DNA of 64,000 nucleotides from Silene conica (GCA_029255685.2 CM055313.2:39822079-39886078); one strand, 5' to 3'. Positions 45,853 to 57,892 are shown, counted from the stretch's first letter. The notes: generated by a model not told the origin, from the letters alone. Made by a program: numbers and translations.

Positions 45853-46985
45853 TGTTGGGAAATGTGTCCTCAACAATAGTGCGATCACGTAATTAAATCT
45901 CATAACGAGAATGCGCATGGGATGATTCTTTATCATAAGTCAACTGGTCAACATTAATCGGTAATGATTGGCTTGCTAGAGTTTGACATTACTGTCGTAA
46001 TGACGGTGGTGACCAGTTGATCCCTTTAGGTCACACCTTAAGGACAACTCTCTCAATAATAAATGAAATAACTGTATATGATACGAGTTAGTTCATTTCT
46101 AGATTATGAATAAAATAAGGAGATAATTTATAATAAGATTATAAATTGTTTTAGTGATTGAAATGTCATCACTATAATTTATATGTTTAAGAAACATGAT
46201 TAAACTTGAATGAGTTATTTTAACTACAATTGTTGTAGTAATAAAATTGCAATTAAATAAATATATGTAATTATTTTAATTACTTATAAATTTACGATAA
46301 AGAGTTTAAAGGTTAAACTACGTAAACTAAGTTGTCCTAACTAATTTGTATTGGGTCCGTTTTGTTTGTGTGGACCGTGTGATATGTCACACACATACAA
46401 ATATACAATATTACATACATTAGTTAGGAACATGTATGAGACATGTCATTTAATATGCAATTAGGCATGAGGAACATTTGAAAGGATTTAGAGCAAATCC
46501 ATTGGGCATGCTAACCCATGTCTCGGCCGAACCAAATGGAAGAACAAAAGGAAATTTGTTCCTTGGTTCATACTACTCATTCATTTCACACTACACTAAG
46601 GGTTTTGGTTGTTTAGAGAGAACAAAAGAAAGAAACTTAATTCATATTTTCTAACCCTAAAACCGTGTGCCTCCTTCTCAATCTAGATAGTTTGTGTGTT
46701 CATTCTAGCAAAATAACATACAAATATTGTGAGTAGTGTGTCTTGGTGTTCATCTTTTGGAGGCCATCATCTCTTTGAAGGTTCAAGGAGGATCATCCGT
46801 GTGATAAGCTCAAGAACAAGTGAAGAAGGTGACTTCACTTGTGCCCTATATTAGCCGAGATTTTCAATGTAAGGGAATCATTATTCTTCACATATCTCGA
46901 CATATACTTTATTAAGCATGCATAAGATCTACTAATTATAAGATAATTAATATTAGTATGACTAAATAGGTATAAGAACCCAACA
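45853..46985 (+). repeat. 3' LTR of the Copia gag element
   Basis: 1133 bp, same ends as the 5' LTR, about 99.4% identical by eye. Followed by TACAT (46986-46990). Confidence 0.95.
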
Positions 46986-46990
46986 TACAT

Positions 46991-47222
46991 AATATTCATG
47001 AGGCTTCCATCCAATCCAGATTCTCCCACCTGGATGTGTATGAGTATTTGAGCTGATACTCCAGTTATTAAAAATATTGATTGTATGATGCTGATTTTGG
47101 GGCTTTATTTTAGTTTCAAGCAAAGCAAAAAGACCTACATTATTCTGAAGCAGTAAATTATTTATGTCCCTCTGCTTCTGTACTCTATTCATCCCTCTTA
47201 TGTTCCATATCCCAATGATCAT
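46991..47222 (-). pseudogene. LINE ORF2 start: AP endonuclease N-terminus
   Basis: The minus strand from an ATG at 47222 reads MIIGIWNIRGMNRVQKQRD, then NVGLFALLETKIK and GGRIWIGWKP, the N-terminal signature of plant LINE endonucleases (WN.RG; ..LLETK). The frame is cut at the Copia target site after KPHEYYV; the endonuclease continues on the far side at 36294. The ATG lies just past the ORF1 stop, as expected for ORF1/ORF2 spacing in plant L1 elements. Confidence 0.92.
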
Positions 47223-48440
47223 GGACTAAGGATTGGGGATCGTGGCCTATTTGAACTACTGCCATTCAGAGCACTATTAATCAGAATACTTTTAACGGAA
47301 GGGCTAGAAGTCTTTCCTGCTATGTCTGCCATAAAAGCTTTAGGCATTCCATACAGTGAATCCTTTTCAGTATCACTTTCCTGGTCTGAATCCGCAGCAC
47401 TCACAGGCTTGTCATTTGTTGCTATTGCTGGCACTGGTTTAACAGGTGGGAGGGGTGTTCTAGCACTTGAAGTGCCCACCTTCCTCCTCCACACTTGTTT
47501 AGTTTGTGGTGCTTGATTTTTAGCTTTCCTACAAGTACTGGTTGTATGTCCCATAATCTGACAATTTGAGCATCTACTCGGGGTCTATTCATACTCCACT
47601 CCTATGTCCAGGAGTACTCCTTTCTCATCCTTAACTCTGATAGTAGTCGGAAACTTTAGATTAACTTGCACTTCAACCATGATGCGTGCAAAGCCCAATC
47701 TGGTCCTACTTTCTGTTGCTTCATCCCTTTTCAGAAACTTCCCTACTCTTCCAACAATTTTTGGTATGCTGGCTCCCCATAATTTGAGGGGAAGCTTATG
47801 CAGTCTTATCCATGTAGGTACAGTTTTAACCTCCTCCTTCTCCAATTCCACATCTGGCAGCCACTTCTTTATGATGACAGGTTTACTGTCAAATAAATGC
47901 ATTCCTGCTGCTAAAACTTGTTCCTGCATTTCGTTCAATTGAAATCTCACAACAAAAACACCATTATGCAAGAAAGAGACAGTCTCTATGTTGGGATGTT
48001 TCCATATACGTCTTATATAGCCTTCAAAGACCGGTCATGGTGGATTTGATCCAAGGACAAACCCATAGATTGCATTCTGCCAGAAGTCAACTTCCTCTAT
48101 TACGTCCTCCTCTAGTATGGTTATGACTTCTTGCTCATCATCATCCACAAGCTCCATGATTTTCCGTCCATGTCTGTCTAACCAATCTCCCATCGTATCC
48201 TCTGTAGATTCAGGGGTAGGCTCCTTGGTAGTCTCTGGTATTGCATACTCATTAAAGTCAAATGAAGCAACCCCTGAGATCTTAGTCATACTGCCATATT
48301 TCACAGCCTCATCAATGTCTGGTCCTTTGCTGGTCATGTCCTTTCTCCCTCGTTCCTTATGTGTCATTGCCTTCCTGTTAGTGATATTCCTTAGAGATGT
48401 TGGTGAAGAATCCATAGCCAGTATGCACAGGATCTTCGAA
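47223..48440 (-). pseudogene. LINE ORF1 (DUF4283, CCHC knuckle), decayed
   Basis: A minus-strand RNA-binding ORF1 of the same LINE in pieces. The N-terminal part (about 48440-48035, beginning near MDSSPTSLRNI) is rich in acidic and proline residues. The DUF4283 domain lies at 47971-47585 (FVVRFQ, KKWLPD, PTWIRLHKLPLKLW, IVGRVGKFLKRDEAT). A CCHC knuckle (CSNCQIMGHTTSTC) leads into the C-terminal tail (47554-47223). A TAG interrupts the conserved GVEYEW.P stretch just before the knuckle, and another break lies near 48000. ORF1 chaperones the LINE RNA. The 5' boundary with the Copia pol at about 48440-48475 is uncertain. Confidence 0.85.
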
Positions 48441-48475
48441 GTCAACGCCGTCAAAGTCTTCCTCAACTAGTTTAA

Positions 48476-49570
48476 GTTGTATGCTTGAACAACTAGTCTG
48501 GCCTTGTTACACACAATGACTCCAGAGTCATCTAGTTTATTTCTGAAAACCCATCTCGTTCCAATCACTGATCTATCTTTATGACGAGGGACGAGATGCC
48601 AAACTTTGTTTCTTTCAAATTGTTAAAGTTCTTCTTGGATGGCAACTATCCAGTCAGGTTCAGTAAGTGCTTGTTTTATGTTTATAGGTTCAATTGTGGA
48701 GAGAAAGGAGTAGAATGAGCAGAAGTTGTTTAAGCTTCATCGAGCTTGGACTCCTTCTGTAAGGCTTCCTATGATATTGTCCAAAGGGTGAGAGACTTTA
48801 TATCTCTAATTTCTTGATTGATTGTTTTCATTGCTACTACTTGACTCGGGATTTTGACTGGCTCCCCCTGAATCCAAACCTGGGTTTATAGGAGAGTCAG
48901 GTATAACTAGGACCTCCTCCCTTTGGTTTTGGTTTTAAGTTATAGCTTCATTAGTTATAACTCTGGGTTCCAAGTTATTGGTTTGAGACTTGTTAACAGT
49001 ATCATCAACTGTAGTTTCAGTTCTCGTACCGTTATCTCCCAAGTTAAGTTCATCATGAGTTCCTTGAATCTCACCTTCCTCATGTTCTAACTCAGGAGGA
49101 CTTCCCTTGACAACCGAAAATCCGGTTCATCTAGGTTTTCCTTTTCGTCCTGTAAAGGCTTATCAAAGGCATTATTTTCATCAAAGATAACATGAATACT
49201 CTCTTCTATGCATAAAGTACGTTTGTTAAAAACTTTGTAGGCTTTACTATGATCAGAGTATCCTATAAAAATTGCTTCATCACTCCTAGGGTCAAACTTG
49301 CTTAATCTATTTTTACCATTGTTATGAACAAATCATTTAATCCCAAAACATCGTAAATGATATATATTAGGTTTACGACCTCGTAGAAGTTCATAAGTTA
49401 GACCACTACAAAGAAGCATTGTTCTAGTCATGTCTTCTAGGGTTCTGCTCATATGTTCTACAACTCCATTCTGTTGTGGCGTTCTAGGTGCTGAGAAGTT
49501 ATATATGTCCAACACCATTGGCTTTACAGAACTCAATAAAGGCATGATTGTCAAACTCAGTTCCATGGTC
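48476..49570 (-). pseudogene. Copia pol: integrase C-part and RT N-terminus, truncated
   Basis: Minus strand. 49566-49333 contains SAPRTPQQNGVVEH with the third integrase acidic residue and a shift from the upstream frame. Further on, GYSDHSKAYKVFNKRTL marks the integrase C-terminus. The RT start reads PDWIVAIQEEL, KVWHLVPRHKD and GTRWVFRNKLDDSG...KARLVVQ. The frame then stops at 48476 and runs into LINE ORF1, so the YVDD catalytic box and RNase H are missing. Several stops and frame changes. Confidence 0.85.
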
Positions 49571-50352
49571 AGTCCGAATTGTTACTAGGTTAGATTTTAA
49601 TTTGTTTTGGACAAGTTTCATGTGACTGACAAATTCATCAAATGTTTCGTCTTTAAAATGAAGAAAGATTGGCAAAACAAATCTGGAATAATCATAAACT
49701 AGAACAAAAACGTACCTGGAACCACCTCTGCTTCTTACCTTCATAGGGCCACAGAGATCCATATGTACCCGTTCTAGAGCTTGGTTAGTACTTACTATTC
49801 CTTTTGGTTTGAAGGATGATCTGACGTGTTTACATCGTGCACATGTGTCACACATCTTGTCTTGATCAAATTTGATCTTTGGAAGACCTTCGACCAAGTC
49901 CCATATCTTTAGTTTGCTAAGAATAAGAGAACTAATATGATCAAATATCTTATGCCAAAGGCATGGATCATCTAACGTAACTTTCATACATGAGACAGAG
50001 TTAGTAGGCACAGCATTTAAATCAATCATATAAACGTTTTTCTTCTTATAACCTTCAAGTATTACTTTACTTTTACCTTCCATAATTATACGACAACTAT
50101 ATGCATGAAAGACAACTTTGTTTCCTTTGTCGCATAACTGAGATATACTTATTAAATTGTGTTTGACTCCACTTACCAGATATACATCGCTAATAGTATG
50201 AGATGATGAGATGCCTATCTTACCGACTCCTATAACCTTTCCCTTTTTGTTATCTCTGAAGGTGACCTTTCCTCCGTCAAAAGGTTTCAAGGTTGTGAAT
50301 ACGTTGACGTTGCCTGTCATGTGTCAGGAGCATCCACTGTCGAGGTACCATA
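49571..50352 (-). pseudogene. Copia pol: protease, GAG-pre-integrase and integrase core
   Basis: Minus strand. The protease active site LWYLDSGCS (about 50350-50325) is followed by a TGA in place of the arginine codon of the usual CSRHMTG. Then MTGNV, GVKHNLISISQLCD (protease end), WHKIFDH.SS and CDTCARCKHVRSSF (HHCC zinc finger, first H-region degenerate). The integrase core has the first two acidic residues: MDLCGPMKV...YVFVLVYDYSRFV and TIRTDHGTEFDNHAF. The arrangement PR-INT-RT is that of Copia elements. The nonsense codon at the active site and the later shift mean it is dead. Confidence 0.9.
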
Positions 50353-51643
50353 AGTTATTCTCTTTAGCGATTATCTGCACAATATAAATTAAAGACAGGT
50401 TTTAGGTACCCCAAGCATACTTGGGTTCTTTAGAGTTAGTAATTACAAAAACATCTTCTTTCTTAACCCAGACTTGTCTTACATATATTCTCTTATATCT
50501 GTAGTTGTTGGGTTTTATCGATGTTGTATATGTCTTTGCATTTTGTTTCCTATGTGTTGTAGGTTTCGAAATTTGGGTAGTTCTATTTTTCTTTTCTGCA
50601 TAGTCGAAAGACTATCATAGAACCATCTATGATCATTATTTCTTTCTTTAATATCACTTTCATGACTATCGACAATGGAGATGGCATCATTTGGTGTACC
50701 TAGAGATTTAACAAATTTGACTCCAGTTTTGAAATCGAGTGCGTGTTTTATACAATTTTGTCGTAGGTCACCAGTATTACCACAATACGTACATATTAAA
50801 TATTCAGGTAGATCTACGTATTTTCTTTTTCTAAAGTCACGATCTGTAGGCTTTTGTTGAAATTTAGAATGGTCCCTTCTGCCATAGCACTCATGACATA
50901 GACCCATCTTCATGTTATTGTCAAATTGTTCAGTTAAAAAGTTTAGTATGTTAGTACTTCCTTCCCATTTATCGTGAACCTTTCGTGCATGAAGAAGAAG
51001 GTCTTTTAACGAATCTATTTCCTTTTTACAAGGGGTGTGGTCAATATTGTTAGATTCTTTTAAGTCCTGAATATCTTTATTAAAATTGAACACTATTTCG
51101 GCATATTCCTTTTTAATTTTGGTCAAGCTGAATTCTAGATCCATGATTTTTTGTTCGAGGATTTCATCTTCTTCTTGATGAGTTTCATCTACAACTGCTG
51201 TTGTAGATTTGTTCTTTAGAAGTTCATTGGCCCTTTTTAAATCTGAAGTTATAGCTTCATTAGCTATAACCTTAGATTCAAGCTCTTTAATGTTGACTTT
51301 TAATTCTGAGGTTATAGCTTCATTAGTTATAACTTTAGACTCAATAATTTTTTTCTCAGACATTACTGTTTCCAATTTAACATTTGCGTCAATGTTAACT
51401 TTGGATTTCAGTTTCTTAGCTTTGGCCTTGAGAAGTTGATTTTCCTCTGCAATATCAAGGATCTGTTCTCTTAACTCGTCTATTTCAAGACTTTGTTCGT
51501 GATATTGGTCTAAGGTTTGTTCAAAATATTTAATTAATGCAGATTTAGACAAATTTTTAACTTGACTCTTAAGCTGTAAGAAATTTACCTCTTGGTCTTC
51601 ATCGTCTAAATCTGATTCTCCATAGAGGCAAAATTGTGATGCT
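50353..51643 (-). pseudogene. gag: Copia gag C-terminal half with coiled coil and zinc knuckle
   Basis: A minus-strand open frame (51660-50515) starting at the insertion site of the Athila-like element. It encodes an acidic patch (ESDLDDEDQEVN), a long charged coiled coil with repeated KVIANEAITSDLK-like segments, and a CCHC-type knuckle (CTYCGNTGDLRQNC; histidine replaced by leucine/arginine context, so degenerate). This gag type is typical of SIRE/Maximus-like Copia. Its N-terminal part lies at 60301-60470 across the insertion. The first seven residues as read from the local ATG derive from the inserted LTR and are not native. Confidence 0.85.
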
Positions 51644-51648
51644 TTATG

Positions 51649-52894
51649 TGATACGTGCATTTACCATACATTTTATTTATAGTTTCAGCACGTATTTCTA
51701 TGCATATTCATAACTTTTAGTTACTTTTCCTCCCGAAACGGTTTACTTTGGCATTTCAATGATTTAAATGTAGGAACAAGCGGAAGTCAGCAAAATCAAG
51801 CTTTAACCGTCCTCCGGAAGCCATCATAAGGGAATGCACGAAGCAAGGATCATAACTCGTGGCCTAGAGACGCGTGCAAACTAAACTGAAGCTGGAACAC
51901 ACAGGAAACGGTTGACCGACCAGCCTAATTGGTCGACCGACCACGACGCATTTACAGGAAGAGACTCAACTACAGCTAAAGTGGTCGACCGACCACTATG
52001 CCCGGTCGGTCGACCGGTTCACGGGCTCCGCTGTTTCACTTCTTTTATTCGGTTTATTTCCTTAATCATGTAACTAGAAAGACTATTAGTAGAACCTCGT
52101 GGAGTTTTATTAGGTTAAGCAGTCATTAGCACAAAAACACATTAGACTTAGGTAGAAGAACTCCAATTTCAGATTCGCTCTTAATTTTCCGTTCGTTTGT
52201 AAGTTTTATGTAATTAATCTTTCTCGTTATTCCAATTCTTGTTCTTTCTTATTATTGTTATTAAAATTTATGTTTTGCTCACTTGAATCATTACTTTAAA
52301 TTATGTTATCTTGCATGTTATTTCTTGAATTCGCTAGTATTAGTTTATAATTATGCGTAGCTAATCCCTGTGATTGAGAATTAGGGGAACCATGGTGAAA
52401 ATTAGGTTTTTAATGGTTTTATGATTTTCATACCAATCTCCATTATTGTTGGTGAACTAATTCTTCTAGATTGAAGGATTGTTAGAATTAGTTTAACAAC
52501 AATTTTGGAATTGCCCTATGAACGAAATTTTAGTGCTTTACTAGGAACCCTAAGACCGTAAAGATTGGGTAGAATATTGACCTAAAGGTTTATTCTTTGT
52601 TCCTTGGGATTGTTTTATTTGGTTATTCACCCCATTTTGACTTACCCTAGCCATGGGGAACCGAGGTTCCTAATCATCCTCTTACCTTTGTTTAACATCT
52701 TTGTTTATTTTGTTATCTTAGTTGTTAGTTTCAACCCAACAATCAAAACCCCCCTTTTTGTTACTTCAATAGACTCTAAATTCACAAACATAATTAACCT
52801 TGTCTCCTTGTGGTTCAACCCTTGACTTACTCTATCTAGTTTAAGCTAAGGTTTTATAAATCTTATCTTTGGCACCCCTCAACGACGGGTGTCA
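51649..52894 (+). repeat. 5' LTR of the Athila-like element (1246 bp)
   Basis: TGATACGTGCATTTACC...GACGGGTGTCA. It contains the palindrome module at 51908-52019 and ends in AACGACGGGTGTCA directly before the primer site. Confidence 0.9.
51908..52019. repeat. Palindrome module in the 5' LTR
   Basis: Four motifs in two pairs: CGGTTGACCGACC and TTGGTCGACCGACCA, then AGTGGTCGACCGACCACT and CCGGTCGGTCGACCGG. The third and fourth have perfectly paired ends that differ from each other. Confidence 0.88.
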
Positions 52895-52899
52895 AATTT

Positions 52900-52917
52900 T
52901 GGCACCGTTGCCGGGGA
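52900..52917 (+). other. Athila-type primer-binding site
   Basis: TGGCACCGTTGCCGGGGA, one base off the TGGCGCCGTTGCCGGGGA primer site used by Athila/Tat elements. Confidence 0.85.
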
Positions 52918-53442
52918 GACGGTATACTTTTGTTTGTAAATTTTTTGTTTATTTCCCTTGTCTTAAGGAACTCCGGTTCCTTAAAACCGTTACTTACCTT
53001 TTCTTCTAGTTTTGTTTTTGCATATTAGAAGACAGGTTTTTGAGAGGAAGGCTTGAGTACTCTCATTCTTAGAGATCAGCGCTACCAAATATGATCATAT
53101 CCAACCAAAGGTGCAAGATCTACCGAAGGGGTTCAGTCTGCCTACTCCTACCACTGGTTCTTTCGAGCTACATCATTCTGGTGGAGCAGAACAAATCTTC
53201 TGGTCTACTCGATGAGGATCCGTTGAGGCATGTTGAGACATTCACGGATTATTGATGTTCCATACATATACCAGCCAGGTGACTCAAGATGAGGTGAAGG
53301 CAATGATGTTCCTCTACTCCCTTAAGGATTCTGCTAGGGATTGGTACAACTACCTTGATAGGGTAGGTGAGAAGATCACGGATTGGACTTCCTTGGCATT
53401 GGCTTTTTATAAAAAGTACTTCCCACTTGCGAAGGCTAATGC
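52918..53442 (+). pseudogene. gag: Athila-like gag, N-terminal part
   Basis: Degenerate gag start, then a clear stretch from about 53279: TQDEVKAMMFLYSLKDSARD, then WYNYLDRVGEKITDWTSLA and FYKKYFPLAKANA, the Retrotrans_gag core of Athila/Tat elements. Stops lie upstream (for example TGA near 53254 in this frame). The coding breaks off at 53442, where the inverted element begins. Confidence 0.8.
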
Positions 53443-53922
53443 CTATGATGCTGGTCGGTCGACCAACTATCGGGTTTCTGAAATCTCGCGCATCAGGTAC
53501 CTTGGTCAACCGACCATAGTAGGTGGTCGATCGACCAAACTACACTACACTAATACATTCTGACGAATTCTGCAGCGCGCGTCAATCTTAAAACAGCTGC
53601 CATTTGAAAGAGGCTGCAATATCGCGAAGCGATTCTTTCCTTGTTAAAGCTTGTAAACTGTGTGCACCCTTGCTTATGCCATCTTCAAGCTTTGAAGTGC
53701 GCGCCAAGTTCGTTCCTTAAGCATCCTCTTCATGTCAAATGCTATGCTAAGTACTCGGGGACAGATTTAGCTCAATATCTACTCATTTCCGCATTAAACT
53801 GCAAGAATGCACCAAAACACGAAAGTAGACGAAATAAGGGAAATAGTAGCCTAAACTACACAAATGAGTTCTGAATTGCGTGTGAAATGAGGTGTAAAAC
53901 ATCATATAAAAGACACGCATCA
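53443..53922 (-). mobile_element. 3' LTR fragment of the inverted Athila-like element
   Basis: On the minus strand the LTR starts at 53922 (TGATGCGTGTC) and is cut after 480 bp. It matches 59110-59696, but lacks about 110 bp present there (about 59278-59400). Confidence 0.85.
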
Positions 53923-53941
53923 AACCTCCCCAAACCAAACC
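53923..53941 (-). other. Polypurine tract of the inverted element
   Basis: The minus strand reads GGTTTGGTTTGGGGAGGTT immediately before the LTR start, a textbook position for plus-strand priming. Confidence 0.85.
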
Positions 53942-56315
53942 TTGCTTGTCTTCAAGCAAGAACTAGACTCGATCTTAAAAACTAATGGAACGATTTCAAC
54001 CTCAGAGCGAAATGCAAATGTAAAGCCTAAACCAATTTAATGCCAAGTCAACACCGAAATAGTAAATGAATCATGCAAACGAGTTATGAAGTTGTCAAAC
54101 TTTGCTAATCTATCGACCATATAGACTTTGTCACAATGGACTCTCCCGGGTCACTCATATCACACAATAAGCAAAGGGTGAGTGTATGTATAAAAGATAG
54201 AAAGAATTAATTTTGTAAAGACACTCACCTAACTTCGACCCATGAAAACATGCCTGCAATCTAACATGAAAACAAACTCTACAACAAGTGCATATACATA
54301 CCAATCTAGTGACTTCGACAAATGCTGAGGTAAAGAAAGATATGTGAGGTAATGGGTAAGAAAGGCTAAGATGATTTGGATATGAGGAGTTATATAGCCA
54401 AGCTAGCAAAGAACGGGATCCAAACTATAAAAGATTTCACAACTTTCAAACCCATTGAACATGAACACGATGCTCTTTTTAAAGCACGATTCTCACAAAA
54501 TTTTCAAGGAAAATGACTCCCAAAAGATATGAATGAAGTATGGGAGTAATAAATGCTGAAGAAAGGAGTTTTTGAACAAACTGCACTTTTTCTGATACTG
54601 TCAGTTGGTCGACCGACCAAGGACTGCGGTCGGTCGACTGGCTTGCAGTGTATTTTTTTTCGATTTTTCTTTCTTTTTCTGTTTTTCTCTTTTCATTTTC
54701 TTTTCTTTCTTTTTTTTTTTCTTTTTCTTTCTTTTCTCACATGAAAACATAATAACCAAAAATGACCAAAACGTCCCCGTGACCACAAATACTAGCTTGG
54801 TTAAGGTAGGCTAAGTATGGGATGTAGCTTTTGGGACACAAAGGCAAATTTGGCAATGTGAAGCTTATGGGTAAGACAAGAAAAGGAACCTCATTGCACG
54901 TGTCAAAAATAAATAAACTAAGTAGCATACAAGTATAAAGCAGATTACGTTCATGTTTATGCATATTGATGTAACATGTCTCAAGGGGAGTACTACTCAC
55001 ATCCTAACAACTGGTCATAGATGACACCAGCTAATAATGCTCTAAAACCTCAGAATGTATAGTAGTTTGCCAAAATTCAAAGTCAAGTCTCAAGATTAAC
55101 AACTAGTTTGCCAAAAACTCGTAGACTATGCATATGTTTTTACTACTAAAACATGTTGACAAGCAAGGCTTAGGCATAAACAGATGAAATGCAAAGTAAT
55201 CATTGAAATATTATCATTCCGACTCAATCTATATGCTGAAATAAACGTGCATTTTTTTGAAATTTTTAATTTTTTTCTATTTTTTGGATTTTTATGTATA
55301 TACAAGGGAAATGAAAGAAACAATGCAAAACGGAAATGCAATAAACGTGAGACAAAAAATGCAATAAAAACATGAATGCGACGCAAAACCCTTCCCCAAA
55401 CCAAATCACACAATGTCCCCATTGTGCCATATCATAGAAAAAGAACATGGGATATGGGGATTTGCGATAAAATAAAACTAAAGAGGAACATGGAAGGAAC
55501 TCACGGAATATATGCGCGAACGGGAACCTCCCCAAACCAGCGTGAGCTAGGAGGTTTCGGTAGCCACCAGTGCTACCTTATAGACCTGAAAAAGAACAAG
55601 ACAACCTTTTTCGGAAATTAAAAGCATTTGGGTGATAAATAATAATTATAAGGTATGAAAATAAAGGAGAAAATTAATGAAAGCATAAAAGAAAGATAGA
55701 GAGAAAAACTCCCTAGGCTTGCTGGTACGCTTCCCGAGGCAATCGAGAACAGGTTGTAGCAATGGTAGTGGTCGATCGACCACAACCCTTGGTCGACCGA
55801 CCAAGTCTCGGTAGACAGTGGTTACTGGATTCCAGAGGCTCGTCGACCGACTGGTGCATCTGGTCGGTGGACCAAATTTCCTGTAATAGTGCTCCTCTTT
55901 TCTTCCTCGAATTAACTCAACAGATTGAGTAAATCCCTTTCAAAACCTGTAAAAACAATATATATGCGCCCAAAACTTGCGCCAAACCCAGAACTACCAA
56001 GTCTATAAAAAACGAAGTAACAAAAAGTAAAAAGAGTCTAAGTCTAAAGCAAAAGCAAAAAGTTGTCCAACAGAAACCGAAAATAGGAAACTTGACTAGC
56101 ACTACGGCTTAGCAACAAGATACCCCAAAGTAAGGCACTTGACTAAAAGAGGTCCTTTCAGTAGTATGGACCGCTACTCTGGGCTTCCAGACAATAGGCC
56201 TAGCCGGAGGAAGGCTATCTGGTGTCGCATAAGCTATGACACGCTTCTTTACTTTGCTCGGCCTATCTCGCTCAGCAACTTGCCCAAATTCCGTCTCACT
56301 AGTATCACCAGGATC
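53942..56315 (-). other. Noncoding 3' interior of the inverted element
   Basis: About 2.4 kb between gag and the LTR with no pol. It includes a pyrimidine-rich run (54651-54740), a palindrome pair (54602-54645) and a four-motif module (55767-55875). A second purine-rich block, GGTTTGGGGAGG type on the minus strand, lies at 55527-55540 and 55392-55405, resembling extra polypurine tracts. Confidence 0.65.
55767..55875. repeat. Palindrome module in the 3' interior
   Basis: AGTGGTCGATCGACCAC and CTTGGTCGACCGACCAAG, then CGTCGACCGACTGG and TGGTCGGTGGACCA: two pairs separated by about 50 bp, as in the LTRs. Confidence 0.85.
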
Positions 56316-57730
56316 TCATATGCCCTCTTTGCCATGACCCGCAACAATAAAATTAACAGCATGGTCCTCCAATTTTCTCCCAAGCTCAAGGCCTTTGACG
56401 ATCTCCAAGATTTTACCGAACTGACGCTCCAACTTCACTTTCTCCAAATGATCCGGGTACGGGACCGCAACGCTTGTTGCAGGATCAGCAACCTTCGGCT
56501 TCTTTAACTTCAGAATCTCCGTCAAGTCATTGGTGAGAGAAGAGTCAGGTAACTCAAGAGGCGAATCCATATTCTACTCAGGTGTCTTGGTCAGTCGACT
56601 GGGAATGTCAGTCGGTCGACCAGTCGAACTAGGAACAGAGGGTTTCTGGTTTTCAGAAACTGACGAATCAACAGGTCTTTCGGTCGATCGACCATGTATA
56701 TTGGTCGGTCGACTGACTTTACTGGGGGCGAGATCAACTTCCACATCAGAAAATTCATCAGACCTCTCTTGGGATTCCAGTCCATCATATGAGGTACCGC
56801 TTCGGAGATTAATGGCATTGATCGTCTCTACGGGACTCTCACATTTGCTCGGAGAGTTAGCAATCTGATTAGCAGCCAAGATTGCTATTTGGCTCTCAAA
56901 TTTTTTCAATGATGCAGCTTGGGCCTTTTTCATTTCCAACATTTGAGTCATGAGGGTTTGGACAATCGTTCTCAACTCCGCAGCCTCATTTGTTTCATGA
57001 ACGGGAGCATTCTCAAGTTTTTCGAAACGAGCGTTAATGGACGATTCAAGTGCTGCAACATGACTTGTTTCAACACTTGTTTTCGGCGAATTCCCACGTG
57101 AATTCCCATTTTCAGCTCTATGAACCGCCATCTCCTCAATAATGTTCCAACCCTCATCAGAAGCTACATTATTTCGAAATCTACCATTTGTAGCCGAATC
57201 AAGGATGACTCTATAGTCATCATACAAAGAGTTATAAAATTGGTTGCAAAGGTACCATTCTTCAAAGCCGTGGTGAGGAACAGATTGAACCAACTTCATA
57301 AAACAGGCCCACGCTTCATGAAATTCCTCATCGGGTCCTTGCTGGAAATTTGAAATTTGAACTCTCAAAGCATTGGTTTTCGCAAACGAAATGTACTGTT
57401 TGCAGAAAGCCAATGCTATAGATGTCCAGTCTGTAACTCTAGCTACTACCTTATCAAGGTAGTGAATCTATTGGCGCGCATAATCTTTCAAGGAGAAAAG
57501 AAACATCTTCTCCTTAACTTCATCTTGCGTCACTCCAGCCGGTACGGGTATGGAACAACAATAATCCGTAAATAGCTCCAAATGCTTCCAAGGATCCTAA
57601 TCCGGTAGACCGGCAAACTGATTTTGCTCCACCAATTCGATATAGGAAAGACGAATTTCAAAGGAGAGAGTAAATCCCTGCGGAAGGTGGTGTTCCGTTG
57701 GCTGAAGATTATCAAAAACAGTAGGCATGA
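56316..57730 (-). pseudogene. gag: Athila-like gag of the inverted element
   Basis: Minus strand. The N-terminal part (about 57728-57470, starting MPTVFDNLQPTEHHLPQGF) carries stops near 57600 and 57470. It then stays open from 57413 to 56574 (ALAFCKQYISFAKTNALR, FHEAWACFMKLV, FYNSLYDDYR, SDEGWNIIEEMAVHRAE), and the INAINLRSGTSYDG motif matches the conserved NA.TLRSG end of Athila/Tat gag. The following stretch reads SRPTNIHGRSTERP and STGRPTDIPSRLTK, encoded by the palindrome module (56587-56717). After a stop at 56574 a second frame (56570-56316) continues the acidic tail. Capsid function in the parent family; here interrupted. Confidence 0.85.
56587..56717. repeat. Palindrome module inside gag codons
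   Basis: Four GGTCGACC-like motifs in two pairs (near 56588, 56609, 56680 and 56702), read in the gag frame as repeated GRPT/GRST/SRPT peptides. Confidence 0.85.
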
Positions 57731-57892
57731 TCGCAATAGAACTGAGAGTACTCAAGTCTTTCTCTCAAAAATCTTACTTCTAACTCTGCACAAGCAAAAC
57801 TAGAAGCAAAAGTAAGCAACGGTCTCAAGGAACCAAAGTTCCTTGAGACAAGAAAAAAAAAAATTAAAAATAAAGGAAACAAAATTATACCG

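Larger units (their letters stand above)
36300..46985 (+). mobile_element. Copia-type gag-only retrotransposon with nested LINE, 10.7 kb
   Basis: Equal 1133-bp LTRs (36300-37432, 45853-46985) that differ at about seven positions by eye, an initiator-Met primer site, a purine tract and a perfect target-site duplication TACAT (36295-36299, 46986-46990). It inserted inside the endonuclease codons of the minus-strand LINE. It encodes a Copia gag but no protease, integrase or RT, resembling TR-GAG non-autonomous elements. A plus-strand LINE fragment (about 41280-43978) is nested in it, so the element proper is about 8 kb. Confidence 0.95.

Noticed and set aside
31736..48472. Possible LINE target-site duplication ACTAGTT at both ends
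   Set aside because: Only seven bases match, they are not immediately adjacent to the poly(A), and the wider flanks are different elements, so chance is likely.
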